From: Synaphobranchus kaupii
Taxonomy: Eukaryota > Chordata > Actinopteri > Anguilliformes > Synaphobranchidae
Reading direction: 5' to 3'
Assembly (NCBI GenBank): GCA_029718625.1
Contig: CM056377.1
Location: 35,912,457-35,976,456 of the forward strand
Length of the DNA: 64,000 bases
In this document: positions 61,175 through 64,000 of the stretch, one piece after another
How the letters are laid out: the number at the start of each line of letters is the position of its first letter
Numbering within the stretch: the first letter of the stretch is position 1
Position numbers and translations under genes: made by a program
The notes under the pieces: model-generated
What the model saw: the letters and a program-made list of their open reading frames with translations, nothing else
What the model was told of the DNA's origin: nothing
Databases searched by the model: none

Positions 61175-62780
61175 GAAAATTATGTGAACTGCCTTTGTTG
61201 CCTCAACATGAGTACTACACAACCTGTTAGTGTCAGTGTGCTGTTTGTTATGTTGACTGCTTCTGTAAAATCCCAATGCCCTTCACGGTACTTAACATAT
61301 ATTGAGATTTACTGGCGGAAATGCTAAAGGTCATAGTTAGGGAGGTAGTCCAATGGGTGTGGAGCTGTTCTCTGGAAACGGGGCAGAATGAAAAAGTCCA
61401 AGGAAGAGAATGGTTGTGATTAAAATATTATTGCACTGAATGCTAACTTACCGAATCAGCATTGTCCTTTGTGCACCTATTAGAAAAAGCTATCTCGTTT
61501 ACAGTAACATTAGACATTTTACCTCTTGGTACTGATGAGTACACTGCATTGTACTGTAGCATAATTCTGCTATTCCACTACTGACATTGTTTAGTTCCTT
61601 CAGGCTTTTCCCATCTCTCAAATGAACTCAGGATCACCTTTAATCCCCAATGGGACAGCCACAGTGAAGTTATGAAAAATTCCAGCAGTCTTTTATGTCA
61701 TACACTTGGGAAAAAGTCCTCGTACCCAGTATTTGAACCCTTGGTTTACTTTGACGTGGTCTGGGTCATTTGAGACCCGTGTAATCCTGTTCATTTTAAT
61801 GACCATGTACGTATCTGTCTCTGTTGGGCAACCCTCACACAAATGAACAGCCACAAGATGAATTTTGCATTACAATGCCTGTGTTCCAGGACTCTGGTGG
61901 CACTGGCCACCTCTCCTGGTATATTTTTGTACAACAGTTAGCCAACAGCTAACAGCGAGAAGCACCACTACAGGGAAATCTTATAGAGCAGCATACTTTC
62001 AGAACATTTATCAAAACAATGTTTGCAGTTCTCAGGACCCGCAAATTTCATAAAATGCTCAGACATTTTATCATAAGCTACAGAAGGTTCTTGGTTAAAA
62101 TGACAGTGAGCACTTCCGCTTCTGCCAAATTAACACATGCATTAAAGTTGTGTCCTTTATAGAATAACAAAGCAAACCGTTTGGCATGTTAGCTAGCAAA
62201 CTTTATCAAGTACTGCTTCAGCTTGTTCTGAAAGCAGAACTACAGTTTTGTATGTCTTATGTCTTATATCTTGTGTCCGGTTAGCCCCATTGATCCTTTA
62301 AGCCATAAAATGCTTTTCGAACTGTTCGAAGGGGTGTGGGACACACAGCATGTAATTAAAACCATGATTTTCACAGCAAGAAGTAATTATAACTTATTAT
62401 TTCCATGCAGGAATTTATTAAATACTGGGCCATGGCCTTGGAAAGAATGACACAGCTACTAGCGCAAACATTTGATTTCTGTTTACACCAGGCACACCAA
62501 CTGCCACATGAAATGCATATCAGAAGGAAAGTGAAGTGATTATTTTATTGGGGATTCCGGTCCTTTCAGTGAGAATTGAAACAATAAAAAGAGGGCGTTC
62601 ATTGGACAAAATCATATGCAGGGCTCATACTGCCGATCATGCTGATTGAGTATATTGGCAAAAGAAGAAAAGGCACCGTCATCTCTTTCCAAGAAATGCC
62701 ATAGAGCATGTGTTTAAAAAGCTTCAAACAGTGACAGCTGACAAAGACGGCATGTCGCCAATGGCACGGGACCGTCACCA
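61175..62780. other. non-coding stretch
   Basis: No gene or element recognised. Confidence 0.3.
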
Positions 62781-63087
62781 CCTGGCACCAGAATGTGTGT
62801 GCGTCCTCGACGACAACAGCACTGGAGGCTCAGCAGGACACAGAAGACAGAATGTAACCTGGTACCAGAATGTGTGTGCGTCCTCGACGACAACAGCACT
62901 GGAGGCTCAGCAGGACACAGAAGACAGAATGTAACCTGGTACCAGAATGTGTGTGCGTCCTCGACGACAACAGCACTGGAGGCTCAGCAGGACACAGACG
63001 ACAGAATGTAACCTGGTACCAGAATGTGTGTGCGTCCTCGACGACAACAGCACTGGAGGCTCAGCAGGACACAGACGACAGAATGTA
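62781..63087. repeat. 77-bp minisatellite, 4 copies
   Basis: Copies start at 62781, 62858, 62935 and 63012. Each contains CCAGAATGTGTGTGCGTCC, TCGACGACAACAGCACTGG and GGCTCAGCAGGACACAGA. Copies 1-2 have GAAGACAG and copies 3-4 have GACGACAG. Copy 1 has GGCACCA where the others have GGTACCA, so copy 1 is probably the oldest at its left edge. The repetitive 'CVRPRRQQHWRLSR' ORFs come from it. Confidence 0.95.
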
Positions 63088-64000
63088 TTATACGGGCAGT
63101 TCACACCATGAAAAGCAATAGATATCAAACCTCACAGTTTGATATAGACAAATCACAGAGAAACAGGACACCATATTATAAAGCTGTTTTGTGACTTATT
63201 TTCACTCGGAAGCTGCCAATTACATGTAATATTACAACATTCATTATAATAATATGAAACGTTTATATTAATGTACTTATTAGTTGTATAATTACGGGCT
63301 ATGTAAAGTACTCATGCGCATTTTACTTTTCATGGACTTGGCGTTTCGTGCATGTTTAATTGTTAAACATGGAACGTGCTGAAATAATTTTAGGGGAATT
63401 AAAATGAGGGCAAACCATGAGTGAATGTTTCCATAATCATACAAGGTGTTTTTCACCTTGCACAGCTAATTGGTTCTCAGAAGAACACGGATGTTTTCTG
63501 TTGATTTCACTTAAATAACACAGTGCCAACTTGGCACACAGGTGTGAAGTTTCCGAGGTGCTCTGCAGCATTTTGGCAAAGCCTACAGTATTTATCTAAA
63601 TTAACTACAATCTCATTGGCAAGGATGACTGATTTTGTTATGCTAAATGGAATGTTTATAGCATTATACAGCTGTTTCTGCTGTTTCATCTCTGAAGTAG
63701 TAATTAGGTGTGACTCCAACCTACCTACATTATCTTAGCAGAAGATTACAGAAAATTCACTCATATATTTGCTGATATAGAAATTACATGCGGAGGGTGT
63801 CCCACAAATGTATCCTGTGTGAATCAAGACCTTCAAAGGATCTACATGAGTCCATTCAGAGAGTTGAACACAAGAAAGTATCAGACAGAATGAACATAAG
63901 AGCCCATTTCAATGGGAAAGTTCTCTGACCACGTTATCCCAATATAGTAGATCATTGCAGTTAATCGCAAAAAATGACAACAATTAAACGAAAGCCAAAC
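63088..64000. other. AT-rich non-coding stretch to the right edge
   Basis: No gene or element recognised. Confidence 0.3.

Overview
The window looks like nuclear DNA of a teleost fish. It is gene-poor and repeat-rich, with long introns or intergenic stretches and many (CA)n, (CT)n and (GT)n microsatellites. It carries three Tc1-like transposons, tRNA-derived SINEs with an L2-type stem-loop tail, and exons that match vertebrate proteins and have correct GT-AG boundaries. There is no sign of prokaryotic organisation: no operons, ribosome binding sites or dense ORFs. SINEs with this tail are familiar from eels and other early-branching teleosts, but the species cannot be fixed from the sequence.

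Host genes: two protein-coding loci can be supported, both on the minus strand and both partial. (1) Four consecutive internal exons at 29254-26526 encode the fourth and fifth Ig domains of a Kirrel/Neph (kin of IRRE-like) cell-adhesion receptor. All junctions are in phase. I did not find the exons for the signal peptide, Ig1-3, membrane span or cytoplasmic tail. (2) A first coding exon at 1364-1091 carries a signal peptide and an Ala/Thr/Pro-rich segment in a CpG-rich setting. Its gene continues off the left edge and I do not recognise it. Two weaker exon candidates are listed: a 5' exon with a GC box near 36.6-36.95 kb, and an acceptor followed by an Ig-like motif at 60.97 kb.

Mobile elements: 5300-6830 is a Tc1-like DD34E transposon with an uninterrupted transposase, 46-bp inverted repeats differing at one position, and TA target duplications. 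It looks recent and possibly active. At 52.68-55.1 kb two decayed Tc1-like copies lie almost end to end. One is internally deleted, with its catalytic Glu codon turned into a stop. The other is split by a nested insertion of about 640 bp. Two full SINEs (39.5 and 57.3 kb), two tail fragments, two related foldback MITEs (29.7 and 48.8 kb) and a dispersed AATTCAATTTTATTTGTATAGCG-type teleost repeat (13.2 kb) are also present.

Tandem repeats: a 37-bp minisatellite with about 15 copies (34.25 kb), a 77-bp minisatellite with 4 copies (62.8 kb), a 17-bp array (3.66 kb), a 43-bp duplication (1.9 kb) and a degenerate minisatellite inside the Kirrel gene (27.03-27.4 kb). The long ORFs across these arrays are by-products of the repeats. 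The rest appears to be intronic or intergenic sequence in which I see no gene.
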